Made by a program: the position numbers and the translations under genes | From: Bacillota bacterium | GTDB taxonomy: Bacteria > Bacillota > Desulfotomaculia > Desulfotomaculales > VENG01 | Assembly: GCA_009711705.1 (NCBI GenBank) | Contig: VENG01000032.1 | Location: 1 to 64,000 of the forward strand | Direction: 5' to 3' | Length of the DNA: 64,000 bases | Notes under the pieces: generated by a model | Database searches by the model: none | What the model was told of the DNA's origin: nothing | What the model saw: only the letters and a program-made list of their open reading frames with translations | In this document: positions 44,305 to 53,339 of the stretch, in pieces | How positions within the stretch are numbered: position 1 is the stretch's first letter | Layout: every line of letters begins with the position of its first letter

Positions 44305-45100
44305 ATTATGCAGTAGAAAAATCATTACCAGGGCATCACTGGTTGTTTGCTTGCGGGACGCGTTTGCGGGCGGGACAAGCCTGCAGGGAAGTGTAAATAT
44401 TCTTCTTAAAGATTACCTCCGCAGGCCGCTGCGAAAAGCGGGTGGTTATTATGTGTTTACCGGTTTACATAAAAACTTAAATGAGATAGTAATCAGCTCG
44501 GAAAAATACCTGGATGAACGAGTTACAGTGGATTTGAGGGATCTGGATCCGCAGAATCCCGTGGTAAACATAACTTTACTCCCTTCTCCCGCCTACCCTT
44601 TTCCTGCCGGCGCAACATTAATTTATGGAACCGTGCTTGATGTCACCGGTAATGGTGTTAAGGGTGCCTATTTGAGTGCTGTTGTTTCCGGGAGAGATAA
44701 TTCCGGACCCATGCTGGCGAGGGACGGTGTCAGCAAGGGGGATAGCCAAATCCATCTTACCGGTTTGCAGGGCGGAGTCTCGGTGGGCGATTGTTTTTTG
44801 GTCAAGGAAGCGAAGACAAAGCACAGAGAGTATTGCCGGGTGGCTGGTACGATGGATAATAACGCGTGTTTATATGTAGAGCATCCGCTGCAGTTCAAGC
44901 ACAGCCGCGGGGTACTGTTTCTACCTTGTGTGAACACCCGAACTGACCATCAGGGGCAATTTGTTGTTGGCTTGCGCAGTGCCTGGTGCAAAGATTTAAG
45001 GGTAACACTGGATATAAATTACGGGGATAAGTCCGCGCAGGCAAAATTGAATCTGCAAGAAGGGGAAAGGTATAATACCGGTACGACTAAATTAAGTTAA
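44297..45100 (+). CDS. eCIS-linked protein with carboxypeptidase-regulatory-like beta domain
   Basis: In this 267-residue protein the first 95 residues form a beta-rich domain (IITRASLVVCLRDAFAGGTS, RPLRKAGGYYVFTGL). The rest resembles a carboxypeptidase regulatory-like/transthyretin-like domain (ATLIYGTVLDVTGNGVKGAY ... GQFVVGLRSAWCKDLRVTLD) interrupted by an inserted loop (about 165-235). The ATG at 44297 overlaps the DUF4255 stop by eight bases, so the two are coupled. The longer upstream frame is not used. A particle-surface decoration or cap partner is possible. Function unknown. Confidence 0.7.
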   Translation: MDKLCSRKIITRASLVVCLRDAFAGGTSLQGSVNILLKDYLRRPLRKAGGYYVFTGLHKNLNEIVISSEKYLDERVTVDLRDLDPQNPVVNITLLPSPAYPFPAGATLIYGTVLDVTGNGVKGAYLSAVVSGRDNSGPMLARDGVSKGDSQIHLTGLQGGVSVGDCFLVKEAKTKHREYCRVAGTMDNNACLYVEHPLQFKHSRGVLFLPCVNTRTDHQGQFVVGLRSAWCKDLRVTLDINYGDKSAQAKLNLQEGERYNTGTTKLS

Positions 45101-45172
45101 AAATTTGCAGTAATTTTTTTTAATACAGCTTGAAAGGGGGGAAGCTGATTTCCAGCCTTAGGGTGATATTGT

Positions 45173-46963
45173 TTGGAAATTAGCTACAGGATGCCAGAAT
45201 ATTTGTCACCGGGAGTATATGTGGAGGAATTTGAGAGCGGCGGTAGGCCGCTGGCAGGTGCGAGTACCAGTACTGCAGGATTTATCGGGCTGGCAGAAAA
45301 AGGTCCCATAGAGGGATTACCGGAATTGGTGACCAGTTTTGCTGACTTCCAGCGGATATTTGGTGGTTACCTTTCCAAGCATCAGTTCGGGGACTACCGT
45401 TTCCTGACCTATGCGGTGGAACATTTTTTTATCAACGGTGGATCACGCTGCTATGTGATGAGAGTTTCTCCCTCGGATGCCCAGCCCGCTGCAAACTACA
45501 GTGAAGGAAATAAGGACATGCTGGCTCTGGGTATTACTGCCAAAAATCCCGGCACATGGGGTGATGGGGTAAAGATTTTGGTTACTCCTTCCAGTAAGGC
45601 GAAGACACAGATAGTGGAGGTTGTCGGGGATGAAGGTTCGTCCGTGGAGTACTCGGTAAAAAGCGGTGCGGGGTTTAACCCGGGAGACATCGTCATGTTC
45701 GATGACGGAGCTGAAAAACAGTATAATAAGATAGTCTCGGTAAGTGATAATGTCATTAAACTGTCCACGCACCTATCGGGGGATGGGCATGTAGTGGATA
45801 ATGAGCTGGTACCGGTAAAAGTTCTGTCCACTTGTGAATTTAATATGCAGGTCATTTATGGAGAAGAAGTTGAAAACTTTGAAAATGTATCACTTAACCC
45901 GGCTACTCCTAATTATGTAGAAAAAGTTCTGTCCCGTTCTAATTTGGTTGATGTTAAGCATAATGATTCTCCCAAGTTAATTAGTGGAGAAGACGGAGTG
46001 GGAGAGCTGGTTTCCCCTTATGAGATGGTCACGGGGGGGAAAGATGCCGGAGACGGGTTTATTATTTCTCTGGCCGGGGGCAGTGACGGTTCAATTGCAG
46101 AGGTAACCGAAGCCGACTTTATGGGTGAGGATAAGGGACCCGGAAAACGTACGGGTATTCAGGCATTTATTGATAACGACGAAGTAAGCATCATGGCTGT
46201 ACCCGGTATTACCACACCGGCTGTACAACTGGCACTTGTTGCTCACTGTGAAAACCTGGGCAGCCGGTTTGCTGTACTGGATGTCCCCCAGGATAAGAAA
46301 AAAGTAGCGGATGTAGAGGTGCACCGTAACATTTTTGATACCACATATGCCGCTATGTATCACCCCTGGCTCCAGGTTTTCGATCCCATGGACAAATGCA
46401 ACATTTTTATTCCGCCTTCGGGATCAATGGTGGGAATCTATTCAAGAACAGACCAGGCACGCGGAGTTCACAAAGCTCCGGCAAACGAGGTTGTCAGGTC
46501 ATGTGTGGGCTTGGACTGTCAGTACAATAAAGGGGAACAGGATATACTCAACCCCAAGGGAGTCAATTTGATACGCTTTTTTACCGGTCAGGGCATCAGG
46601 GTTTGGGGAGCCAGAACATGCAGTTCCAATAGCCTGTGGAAGTATATCAATGTAAGAAGATTATTTATATTCCTGGAAGAGAGTATAAAGAATGGTACCA
46701 ACTGGGTGGTGTTCGAGCCTAATGATGAAAGGCTGTGGGCCCGGGTACACCAAACCATAGACGCATTTTTAACAGGGGTATGGCAAGCCGGTGCCCTGAT
46801 GGGCAGTTCTGCGAGCGAGGCTTTTTTCGTTAGCGTGGATCGTTCAACCATGACTCAGGATGACATTGATAACGGTCGTTTAATTTGTGTCCTCGGAGTG
46901 GCTCCTGTGAAACCGGCAGAATTTGTAATCTTTAGAATTACCCAAAAGACCGGCGGACAATAA
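45173..46963 (+). CDS. contractile sheath protein
   Basis: This protein of about 596 residues is a tail sheath of the phage/eCIS type. It starts with the near-universal MPEYLSPGVYVEEFESGGRP and ends with the conserved sheath core (TGQGIRVWGARTCSSNSLWK, YINVRRLFIFLEESIKNGTN, WVVFEPNDERLWARVHQTID, VAPVKPAEFVIFRITQK). The variable middle (about 115-290) forms the outer surface. I keep TTG 45173 because AGGGTGAT precedes it; ATG 45191 is the alternative. Only one sheath gene is present, against three in Afp. A G7 tract occurs near 46033. Confidence 0.95.
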   Translation: MEISYRMPEYLSPGVYVEEFESGGRPLAGASTSTAGFIGLAEKGPIEGLPELVTSFADFQRIFGGYLSKHQFGDYRFLTYAVEHFFINGGSRCYVMRVSPSDAQPAANYSEGNKDMLALGITAKNPGTWGDGVKILVTPSSKAKTQIVEVVGDEGSSVEYSVKSGAGFNPGDIVMFDDGAEKQYNKIVSVSDNVIKLSTHLSGDGHVVDNELVPVKVLSTCEFNMQVIYGEEVENFENVSLNPATPNYVEKVLSRSNLVDVKHNDSPKLISGEDGVGELVSPYEMVTGGKDAGDGFIISLAGGSDGSIAEVTEADFMGEDKGPGKRTGIQAFIDNDEVSIMAVPGITTPAVQLALVAHCENLGSRFAVLDVPQDKKKVADVEVHRNIFDTTYAAMYHPWLQVFDPMDKCNIFIPPSGSMVGIYSRTDQARGVHKAPANEVVRSCVGLDCQYNKGEQDILNPKGVNLIRFFTGQGIRVWGARTCSSNSLWKYINVRRLFIFLEESIKNGTNWVVFEPNDERLWARVHQTIDAFLTGVWQAGALMGSSASEAFFVSVDRSTMTQDDIDNGRLICVLGVAPVKPAEFVIFRITQKTGGQ

Positions 46964-46989
46964 AATAATAGAGAAGGGGGAATAAAGGT

Positions 46990-47424
46990 ATGCCGGGTGA
47001 ACGTGTTGATCCATATAGGAATTTTCATTTTCGTGTAGAAATTGATGATATAGATCAGGGTGGATTTAGTGAGGTGTCGGGCATTGATGCATCAATCGAT
47101 GTTATTGAATATCGCAATGGCAATGAGGTTACTACTCCGCGCAAATTGCCCGGACTGACCAAATACGGTAATATTACTTTGAAATGGGGGGTAGTAGAAG
47201 CCACGGATCTGTGGGAGTGGATCCTGGATTGCGTTAATGGAGAGATTGAACGTAAGAACATTGCCATTGTTGCTTTGGATGAAAGCGGAGATGATGCGGC
47301 CAGGTGGGAAGTAAAATCAGCTTGGCCTACAAAGTATACCGCCCCTGATTTTAACGGCACTGGCAGTGAAGTAGCCATTGAAACACTGGAAATAGTTCAT
47401 GAAAGTTTGGAAAGAACGGCATAA
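46990..47424 (+). CDS. inner tube protein 1 (T4 gp19-like)
   Basis: This 144-residue protein is a typical phage-tail tube subunit (PF06841): DPYRNFHFRVEIDDIDQGGF, SEVSGIDASIDVIEYRNG, KLPGLTKYGNITLKWGVVEA, and ending FNGTGSEVAIETLEIVHESL. It stacks as hexameric rings inside the sheath. The AAGGGGGAAT site before the ATG is strong, as suits an abundant protein. It follows the sheath gene by 26 bases. Confidence 0.95.
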   Translation: MPGERVDPYRNFHFRVEIDDIDQGGFSEVSGIDASIDVIEYRNGNEVTTPRKLPGLTKYGNITLKWGVVEATDLWEWILDCVNGEIERKNIAIVALDESGDDAARWEVKSAWPTKYTAPDFNGTGSEVAIETLEIVHESLERTA

Positions 47425-47481
47425 TAATATATAAAGTAGCATCTGTAATTGCAAATTACAATGAAATGTGGGGTTTTGTTG

Positions 47482-47856
47482 ATGGCTTTTCAGACAGAAT
47501 ATCAATTTGAGCTTCCCAGAGGGTACGTGGATGAGCACGGGGATCTTCATAAGAAAGGGGTTATGCGTCTGGCGACGGCGGCAGACGAGATCAAGCCCGT
47601 GCGGGATCCCCGTGTACAGCAAAATCCGAGCTATCTTACGGTTATTCTTCTGGCCAGGGTAATCACAAAGCTTGGTAGTTTAAGGGTGGTAGATAACAAA
47701 ACAATCGAATCACTCTTCACTGCAGATTTTAATTTCCTGCAGAATTTCTATCAAGAAATAAATGAGGCGGAAAACCCGTCTGTGACTGCAGTTTGTCCGG
47801 AGTGCAATCACAGTTTTGAGGCGGAAATAAATTTTACGGGAGAGGCGGAGGAATAA
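47482..47856 (+). CDS. small tail-assembly-like protein with zinc-ribbon-like CxxC
   Basis: This 124-residue protein (MAFQTEYQFELPRGYVDEHG) carries IKPVRDPRVQQNPSYLTVIL and ends with CPECNHSFEAEINFTGE. It matches the short protein usually found between tube genes of eCIS and in phages ahead of the tape measure, a tail assembly chaperone-like protein. Only one CxxC pair is present, so metal binding would need a partner. ATG 47482 gives the conserved start. Its stop overlaps the next gene. Confidence 0.75.
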   Translation: MAFQTEYQFELPRGYVDEHGDLHKKGVMRLATAADEIKPVRDPRVQQNPSYLTVILLARVITKLGSLRVVDNKTIESLFTADFNFLQNFYQEINEAENPSVTAVCPECNHSFEAEINFTGEAEE

Positions 47857-48056
47857 AGGTTTACCCGCGGGACAGAATCTATGAAGAGGTTGCCTTTATC
47901 GCTTATTACTTCCACTGGTCCCACGATGAGGTAATGAGTATGGAACACCGGGAAAGAAGAAAATGGTGTGAAGAAATTTCGAAAATTAATCGCAAGCTTA
48001 ATGAGGAACCGGACAACGTATTCGATGTATTTAATAAGGATGGCTTTAAAAGATGA
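47853..48056 (+). CDS. short eCIS protein (DUF6760-like), probable ATA start
   Basis: This small protein of about 67 residues has YPRDRIYEEVAFIAYYFHWS and HDEVMSMEHRERRKWCEEIS, the signature of the short conserved protein next to eCIS tube genes. The frame is open from 47820 but has no ATG, GTG or TTG before the conserved region. ATA at 47853, overlapping the preceding TAA and right behind GGCGGAGG, gives M-K-V-Y-P, the expected start. Its stop TGA overlaps the next gene's ATG (48053). It is the second gene of this operon with an apparent ATA start. Confidence 0.8.
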   Translation: MKVYPRDRIYEEVAFIAYYFHWSHDEVMSMEHRERRKWCEEISKINRKLNEEPDNVFDVFNKDGFKR

Positions 48057-48664
48057 ATAGAAGTCAACGGATTAAATCCATGAAAAGAAAAGCGGATCCT
48101 TATGCCCAGATGGCAGCCCAGGTGGCAACCCAGGTGGCAGCCCAAAGAAAAGGGGATCCTTACGCTCAGGTGGCAGCTCAGGTGGCAACCGAGGTGGCAA
48201 AACGAACTGCAACCCAAAAGAGAAAAGGGGATCCTTACGGTGCTTATCGTTTTCGGGTAGAAATCCGTGGTATACAGGTTGCCGGTTTTTCAGAGATAAG
48301 GGGACTGGAAGCAGAAACTGAAGTGGAGGAGTACCGGGAAGGTGGTGTGAACGGTTACGTGCACCGTTTTCCCGGCGTAACCAGGTATCCACCGCTGGTA
48401 ATGAAGCGAGGTATTACAGGTGACTATAGCCTGTGGGAATGGTATGCTGGTGTTAACGAGGGAAATATTAGCCGAAAGCAAGGGGCTGTTATTTTATTAA
48501 CCCGATCTCAGAGAGCCCTTAAGGAGGTTTGCCGCTGGTCTTTTAATGGTGCTTACCCGGTTAAGTGGATTGGCCCGGAATTTAGTTCATCCAGCAATGA
48601 AGTGGCAGTGGAAACGCTGGAAATAATACATAACGGATTAAAGCTGGTGAAAAAACCTGACTAA
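48053..48664 (+). CDS. tube protein 2 with a repeated N-terminal extension (Afp5-like)
   Basis: This 203-residue protein has its last 143 residues as a tail-tube domain (AYRFRVEIRGIQVAGFSEIR, FPGVTRYPPLVMKRGITGDY, EFSSSSNEVAVETLEIIHNG), probably the ring that joins tube to baseplate. The first 60 residues are an unusual extension made of repeats: RKADPYAQMAAQVATQVAAQ, then RKGDPYAQVAAQVATEVAK, then RKGDPYG leading into the domain. The DPY element is also at the start of tube 1 (VDPYRNF), so the extension looks like a duplicated domain boundary with an Ala/Gln-rich helix inserted. A terminator follows. Confidence 0.88.
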   Translation: MNRSQRIKSMKRKADPYAQMAAQVATQVAAQRKGDPYAQVAAQVATEVAKRTATQKRKGDPYGAYRFRVEIRGIQVAGFSEIRGLEAETEVEEYREGGVNGYVHRFPGVTRYPPLVMKRGITGDYSLWEWYAGVNEGNISRKQGAVILLTRSQRALKEVCRWSFNGAYPVKWIGPEFSSSSNEVAVETLEIIHNGLKLVKKPD

Positions 48665-48702
48665 AAGATAATGGGTAACTTTTTAGTTACCCATTATCTT
48701 TT
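48663..48702. terminator. bidirectional rho-independent terminator
   Basis: AAAAGATAATGGGTAACT at 48663-48680 is perfectly complementary to 48685-48702 across a TTTT loop, an 18-bp stem. It lies between the convergent tube 2 gene and the minus-strand gene at 48726. A T-rich stretch (TATACTTTTTTT) follows on the plus strand. Confidence 0.85.
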
Positions 48703-48725
48703 AGTAATTATACTTTTTTTACCCG

Positions 48726-50312
48726 TTATTCTTCTTCAAATGACTGGGGAGATTTGAATGCCCACCAGCGAACTTTCAATTTAGTTAGTTTGGTTCCCGT
48801 CTTTAAATTAATTCCAATGAGGAAAGTACCGGTTTTGGGGTAAACCACCACACCTGTTCTAACCGGAGGCGCCAGAGATTCAGCAGGATGCTTTTTGAAA
48901 ACTTCGGATGAACCAAGGTAAATTTTCTCATCAAACTGTGAAATATCCGAAGCATTCTCTTCTTCATTTTCCTCCAAACCCAACTGTATATTTACGGAAC
49001 CCGCACCGAGACCGTGTTCAATTTCATCTGAGAAATAACTTTTGCCTACTTTAGGATTGCGTTCCAGTTCAATTTCTGTAACGCCGGTTGATAATGTCTC
49101 CAGTGGGGCCTCTGCCCGGGGAATACCAACATGAAAATCAAATTCTTTATTCTCACGGTCGTAGTTTACAAATACCCTCGGATCTTCATCAGGGTTCAGC
49201 GAGGTGGCAGAGGCCCGGGCTGAAACCAGCGCCTCCTTGCCCGGTTGTTGAAAAATACCTAGTTTGTACAGTAGTGATGAATTGTAAATATATTCTCCAA
49301 AGGGGGCATTTTCAACTTTTTCAATAATAAAAGTGGGCCCCATATGCAAAAGGTTTATTTTAGCTAAATATATGTATTGTTCCGCACTATTTTCCAGATA
49401 TTGCTCAAGGGGAAGACTGAAATAGCTTTCCAAAATTTTATCTTGAACTGAGCCTTCTATAATTTTTATGGAATGTACGCAGTCTACCACTGAACCCAGC
49501 TGCCTGTCCCCAATAGTCAGTTTTAAACTATCCTCTTTGACGGATATTTCCCCTGTGCCACTGGAAATATCACCATTTACCTTAAGTAGGTGGCTTGTCT
49601 CATATACCGTTTTTTGGTTGAAATCAGGTTCGGAAAAGGAAACTTTTAAGGATTTGCCGCCCTCAACGGCATGAAAATAATCGGAGATAATTTGGTACTC
49701 TAAATCTATCTTGGGACTTTGCAGTACTTTTTCGACCTTTAGAACAATTTCGAATGCTTCGCCCGGGTTTACATAGCGTGGAGCTTTTTGCCATATCTTT
49801 ACTTGGTCGTCCTGGTAAACCATTCGAATATCTTCAACGAGGTCGTTGTAGCCGATAGCAGAAGGATCAGGATCCTCTTCTTTTACCACGAGCTTAAATG
49901 TTTCCTGATATCGATTGTACTCGTTAACTTCCTCTGTTCCAGCGGTGGTGCTGGCTACTGAATGAACGGGTTCCTTTCCCTGTTCATCATAAGCAATACA
50001 GAGATAAACATTTTTAGCGTACTCATTATTGGTAAAGCCTTCGATCATGGAAAGTTTTTGGGTAACCGGTGAGGCTACAACGATTTCGCGTCCCGAATAA
50101 TCCAAGGCCACTCCCGTTTCTACAGATATGGTCTTATCGTCGACGGCCACTACTTTCATGCCACAAATTATTCCACTTCCAAAAAGAAGTCTGTTCAGGA
50201 GTCGCCGTTTGTTATTCATGTATCGTTGTTCTGCTTCAAAGTCACGAACCGTAAGTAGCTTACCATAAAAGTAGCGGTTTCGCTCAAAAGGGTAAAAGCG
50301 GGAATTTTTCAT
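48726..50312 (-). CDS. conserved eCIS-associated protein with FYGKLLTVRDF motif
   Basis: This 528-residue protein is of unknown function. The N-terminus (FYPFERNRYFYGKLLTVRDF followed by EAEQRYMNNKRRLLNRLLFG and GSGIICGMKV) is a motif I associate with proteins in many eCIS loci. The remainder is beta-rich, with an inserted Ig-like part (about 180-300) and a C-terminal domain (FDFHVGIPRAEAPLETLSTG ... GIVVYPKTGTFLIGI-like). There is no signal peptide or membrane helix. Fibre, receptor-binding or baseplate accessory protein are candidates. It converges on the tube operon but lies next to the sensor gene on its strand. Confidence 0.6.
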   Translation of the reverse strand: MKNSRFYPFERNRYFYGKLLTVRDFEAEQRYMNNKRRLLNRLLFGSGIICGMKVVAVDDKTISVETGVALDYSGREIVVASPVTQKLSMIEGFTNNEYAKNVYLCIAYDEQGKEPVHSVASTTAGTEEVNEYNRYQETFKLVVKEEDPDPSAIGYNDLVEDIRMVYQDDQVKIWQKAPRYVNPGEAFEIVLKVEKVLQSPKIDLEYQIISDYFHAVEGGKSLKVSFSEPDFNQKTVYETSHLLKVNGDISSGTGEISVKEDSLKLTIGDRQLGSVVDCVHSIKIIEGSVQDKILESYFSLPLEQYLENSAEQYIYLAKINLLHMGPTFIIEKVENAPFGEYIYNSSLLYKLGIFQQPGKEALVSARASATSLNPDEDPRVFVNYDRENKEFDFHVGIPRAEAPLETLSTGVTEIELERNPKVGKSYFSDEIEHGLGAGSVNIQLGLEENEEENASDISQFDEKIYLGSSEVFKKHPAESLAPPVRTGVVVYPKTGTFLIGINLKTGTKLTKLKVRWWAFKSPQSFEEE

Positions 50313-50446
50313 GAAAAAACCTCCCAGAATGGTGTAAAAAAGAGAAGGAAAAAGCTAAAAACTCATCTAATTTCTAAGACTCCCAGTGAGGCAGAATCTC
50401 CACCTCAAGTCCTGATGGCCAGCTTTAGCTGAATGAGTTCACTGTT

Positions 50447-53212
50447 TTAGGTACCTATTGTACCACTCCAGTGTTCAGGAGTACCGCCTTTGAAATATTC
50501 ATCGCACAAGAAGAAATATAATTTGGCAGCTTCATCTCGACTGTTGCGCCTTATTACTTCTACAAATTTAGTCCTGGCGTCATAAAAACGACCGTCCTGA
50601 TACAGTATAACTCCGTCTTCAAATAAATCACTAGTTTCCTGCTTTAACTTCCTTGCGTGTTCAGGTTCTCCCTGGAAAACATCATATACCGTTACCGGTA
50701 AGGCTTTATTTTCTACTTCTATTGAACCCAGAAGGCGGCATCTGTAACTCTCCCAGTTAAAAATATCCATGTATACATCTTCTGTAAGCAAGATAGAGGC
50801 GCTGAACTTGTGGGTAATTTTTTCAAGGGTTTCAGTCAGGTTTACATTATCGGAAATAACCGTCCCTTCCATTCTCTTTTCTTCACCTACAATGCCTAGC
50901 ATCACCGGTCCCTTATGAACAGCAATCCCTATTTCGATAGGCTGGTAGCCGGAATTTATACGTTCTGAGTTATAATGCTCCACTTGACGCTGCATTGCAA
51001 TGGCAGCAGTTAGAGCATCCCTGGTTTCTCCCGGAAACAGAGCTATTATTCCTGCCCCGGTGTACTTGTTAATAAAGCCATCGTTTTCGCGAATTATTGG
51101 GCCTACTTCATTCAGGAAACCATTTATGATTTTAAAGCTCTCTTCAGGCGAAATTTCTTTGGAAATGGTATCAAATGAATGAATATTTGATATTAAGATA
51201 ACCATCTCTTGTTTAACCTGATCACCTAACTCTACTTCCGTAATGTTTTCCTTCTGCAAAAATTTCAAAAACTGCTGCGGAACAAAGCGGAAATAAGATT
51301 CGTTAAGCAGGGTAATTTTATTGATATACCGTAGGATGTATTCAGACATAGTGTTGAAGCTCTGACAAAGATCCGCTACCTCATCTTTGGTTCTTACACT
51401 TACTTTTGTATCCCAATTTCCTCTGGCTACATTATTAACGCCCTTGCGTAAAGTACGAATACCGGAGAGCAAAAAATAACTCATAGCCATAAAAACAGCA
51501 GCTACTATAAGTGCCATAATGGTTATGCTTCTGCCAAGTTTAGAAAGGAGGGCTCTCCTTTGTTCATTAAATCCTTTTTGATCAATACCGGTTTCAAATT
51601 CCCCGACAATTTCACCGGCTGAATTATAGACGGGTCCGATGGCATACATCCAACTGCCATCCGGGTCACTTTCCTGTCCAGTGATAATTTTACCGTCAAG
51701 CACGCCGGTGAATGCCTCATCCCATTCGTAAGGGTAATAAGGGCTTCTGCTATTGTCGTCGGTCAGTGCTACAAAAAGATTATCTTTGTCCACCTTATAT
51801 ACCACTGTGTAGTATTTTGCCTCGCTGTTCCAGGTCTTTTCCTTTAACATTACATCAATTTCCTGCTGGAGGGATCTGTAATCGCTGTTCATGAAGTCAC
51901 CGGGGCCGTTAATCCCCTCTAACCGGTCGCCATCTATTACTTGAGTGCCAAGGTGGGACAATAGTTTTAATTTGCTAAAGGTTTCCTTTTCTATTGTATC
52001 GGAAAGGGTATTATACGATATGATTGATACTATTGCCATGGAAATAACCATTAACGGTACAAAAACGATAATTTGCTTGACTACAATGGGAATGCTGCGT
52101 GCCATGATATTAAAGTAGATAATCTTCATGGCCAATGTTAGCAGGACAAGAATAAGAAGTGGTTGTAGCCAAACAAACCAATTGTAAGCAAGCATGTGGC
52201 CAGGGTAAGTTGCATTTCCCAAAGCCGAATTAACCTTTCCTGTGGGAGTTATGCTTATGGCGTGGTCGGATGCAGCAATGACCATAGATCCGTCCTGGTT
52301 TACACGAACACTGTTTATCAGGCTGAATGGCAAATCAAAACCCTGTTGGGACAATTTGTTTGCCGAAAGGATTGTCTTCGGAGCAGGATCCTTGGTTGAG
52401 ACTGTACTTGCAGTGACTTTTTCTGTATCAGGGTTTAGGTAAAGAATTTTCTTATTTCCCATATCCGCAAAATACAAGCAATTATTGGAATCAACATCCA
52501 GGTTTATGGGCAATGACCTGTTGTCTCCGGCAAATATCTGAATGGATTTACCGGAGGCGTCTACCCAATATATCCGGCCTTTCTTGGTGGTATAAAAAAT
52601 TGACCCCGCTGCCGTTCCGGCAATTTCGGACAAATAAGTATCGTGCGGCAGTTGGAATTTAAAAACATCTTCCGCAGATTCACCGTCAAGTGTTACTCTC
52701 TTCAGCGAGACGTCCCTATCGTTTACTGAAAAAAAATACAGAAAGCCGTTATTTATTTTGAGTGATTTTACGCGCCCAACCCATTCAGGCCTGTTAATCC
52801 GGCCATAATCCTTGCGGTACATTACCTTGTCCACTTTTCCTTCGGCATTGTATTTCGCGATTTCCTCTCCTTCAACGTAAAAACCTCTGCTATCCAGGTA
52901 AGTGTTGAGTACATAGAAAGATCCATTGGCATCGGCTACAACCTCGTTAAGCAGGTGTAAGTTGCTTGTGGAATCGGTTGCTTTAATTATGTACTGCAAC
53001 TCTCCCGCTGTATTAACCTTTGACAGTCTTTTAAGTGATCTGTCAATTAGATAATAGTTATTGGCATCGGCAGTTGCAAGGGACAAGTAATCAAAGGAAA
53101 AGTCCTTTTTCCATGGAAATTGCAAAAAAGCATCTTTATTGGCCCAGGTAAATACACCACAAATTACGGTAGCAATAGAAATAACCAAAAGATAAATGTA
53201 GAATTTTCTCAT
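50447..53212 (-). CDS. cyclase-like membrane sensor: propeller, Cache-like region, HAMP, degenerate class III nucleotidyl cyclase domain
   Basis: This 921-residue protein has membrane helices near residues 4-24, 345-370, 380-403 and 565-590. An NHL/propeller-like outer domain (about 40-335) comes first. A Cache-like sensing region follows (about 405-560; YYPYEWDEAFTGVLDGKIIT). After a HAMP linker comes a class III cyclase domain (about 665-850: ISDNVNLTETLEKI, RMEGTVISDN). A short TPR-like tail ends it. The two metal-binding aspartates are replaced: the first motif reads ILISNIHSFD where SDI is expected, and the second KYTGAGIIALFPG where GDA/GDG is expected. Catalysis is therefore doubtful; nucleotide sensing or a partner-activated role is possible. 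It is adjacent to the eCIS cluster. Confidence 0.85.
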   Translation of the reverse strand: MRKFYIYLLVISIATVICGVFTWANKDAFLQFPWKKDFSFDYLSLATADANNYYLIDRSLKRLSKVNTAGELQYIIKATDSTSNLHLLNEVVADANGSFYVLNTYLDSRGFYVEGEEIAKYNAEGKVDKVMYRKDYGRINRPEWVGRVKSLKINNGFLYFFSVNDRDVSLKRVTLDGESAEDVFKFQLPHDTYLSEIAGTAAGSIFYTTKKGRIYWVDASGKSIQIFAGDNRSLPINLDVDSNNCLYFADMGNKKILYLNPDTEKVTASTVSTKDPAPKTILSANKLSQQGFDLPFSLINSVRVNQDGSMVIAASDHAISITPTGKVNSALGNATYPGHMLAYNWFVWLQPLLILVLLTLAMKIIYFNIMARSIPIVVKQIIVFVPLMVISMAIVSIISYNTLSDTIEKETFSKLKLLSHLGTQVIDGDRLEGINGPGDFMNSDYRSLQQEIDVMLKEKTWNSEAKYYTVVYKVDKDNLFVALTDDNSRSPYYPYEWDEAFTGVLDGKIITGQESDPDGSWMYAIGPVYNSAGEIVGEFETGIDQKGFNEQRRALLSKLGRSITIMALIVAAVFMAMSYFLLSGIRTLRKGVNNVARGNWDTKVSVRTKDEVADLCQSFNTMSEYILRYINKITLLNESYFRFVPQQFLKFLQKENITEVELGDQVKQEMVILISNIHSFDTISKEISPEESFKIINGFLNEVGPIIRENDGFINKYTGAGIIALFPGETRDALTAAIAMQRQVEHYNSERINSGYQPIEIGIAVHKGPVMLGIVGEEKRMEGTVISDNVNLTETLEKITHKFSASILLTEDVYMDIFNWESYRCRLLGSIEVENKALPVTVYDVFQGEPEHARKLKQETSDLFEDGVILYQDGRFYDARTKFVEVIRRNSRDEAAKLYFFLCDEYFKGGTPEHWSGTIGT

Positions 53213-53339
53213 TTTGTAACTCCAAGAAGGAATTTAGTATATTTTAACTCTAAAAAAGTCTCATTTCAATGAAAATAAACAAAAACCGTAAAAATAAGCC
53301 ACCGTAACAGTGACTTATCAATATTATTTCATTATTTTG

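Noticed and set aside
19290..48664. Prophage or conventional bacteriophage tail region
   Set aside because: No capsid, portal, terminase, integrase or lysis genes occur, while DUF4157, AAA+ and DUF4255 genes mark an eCIS.
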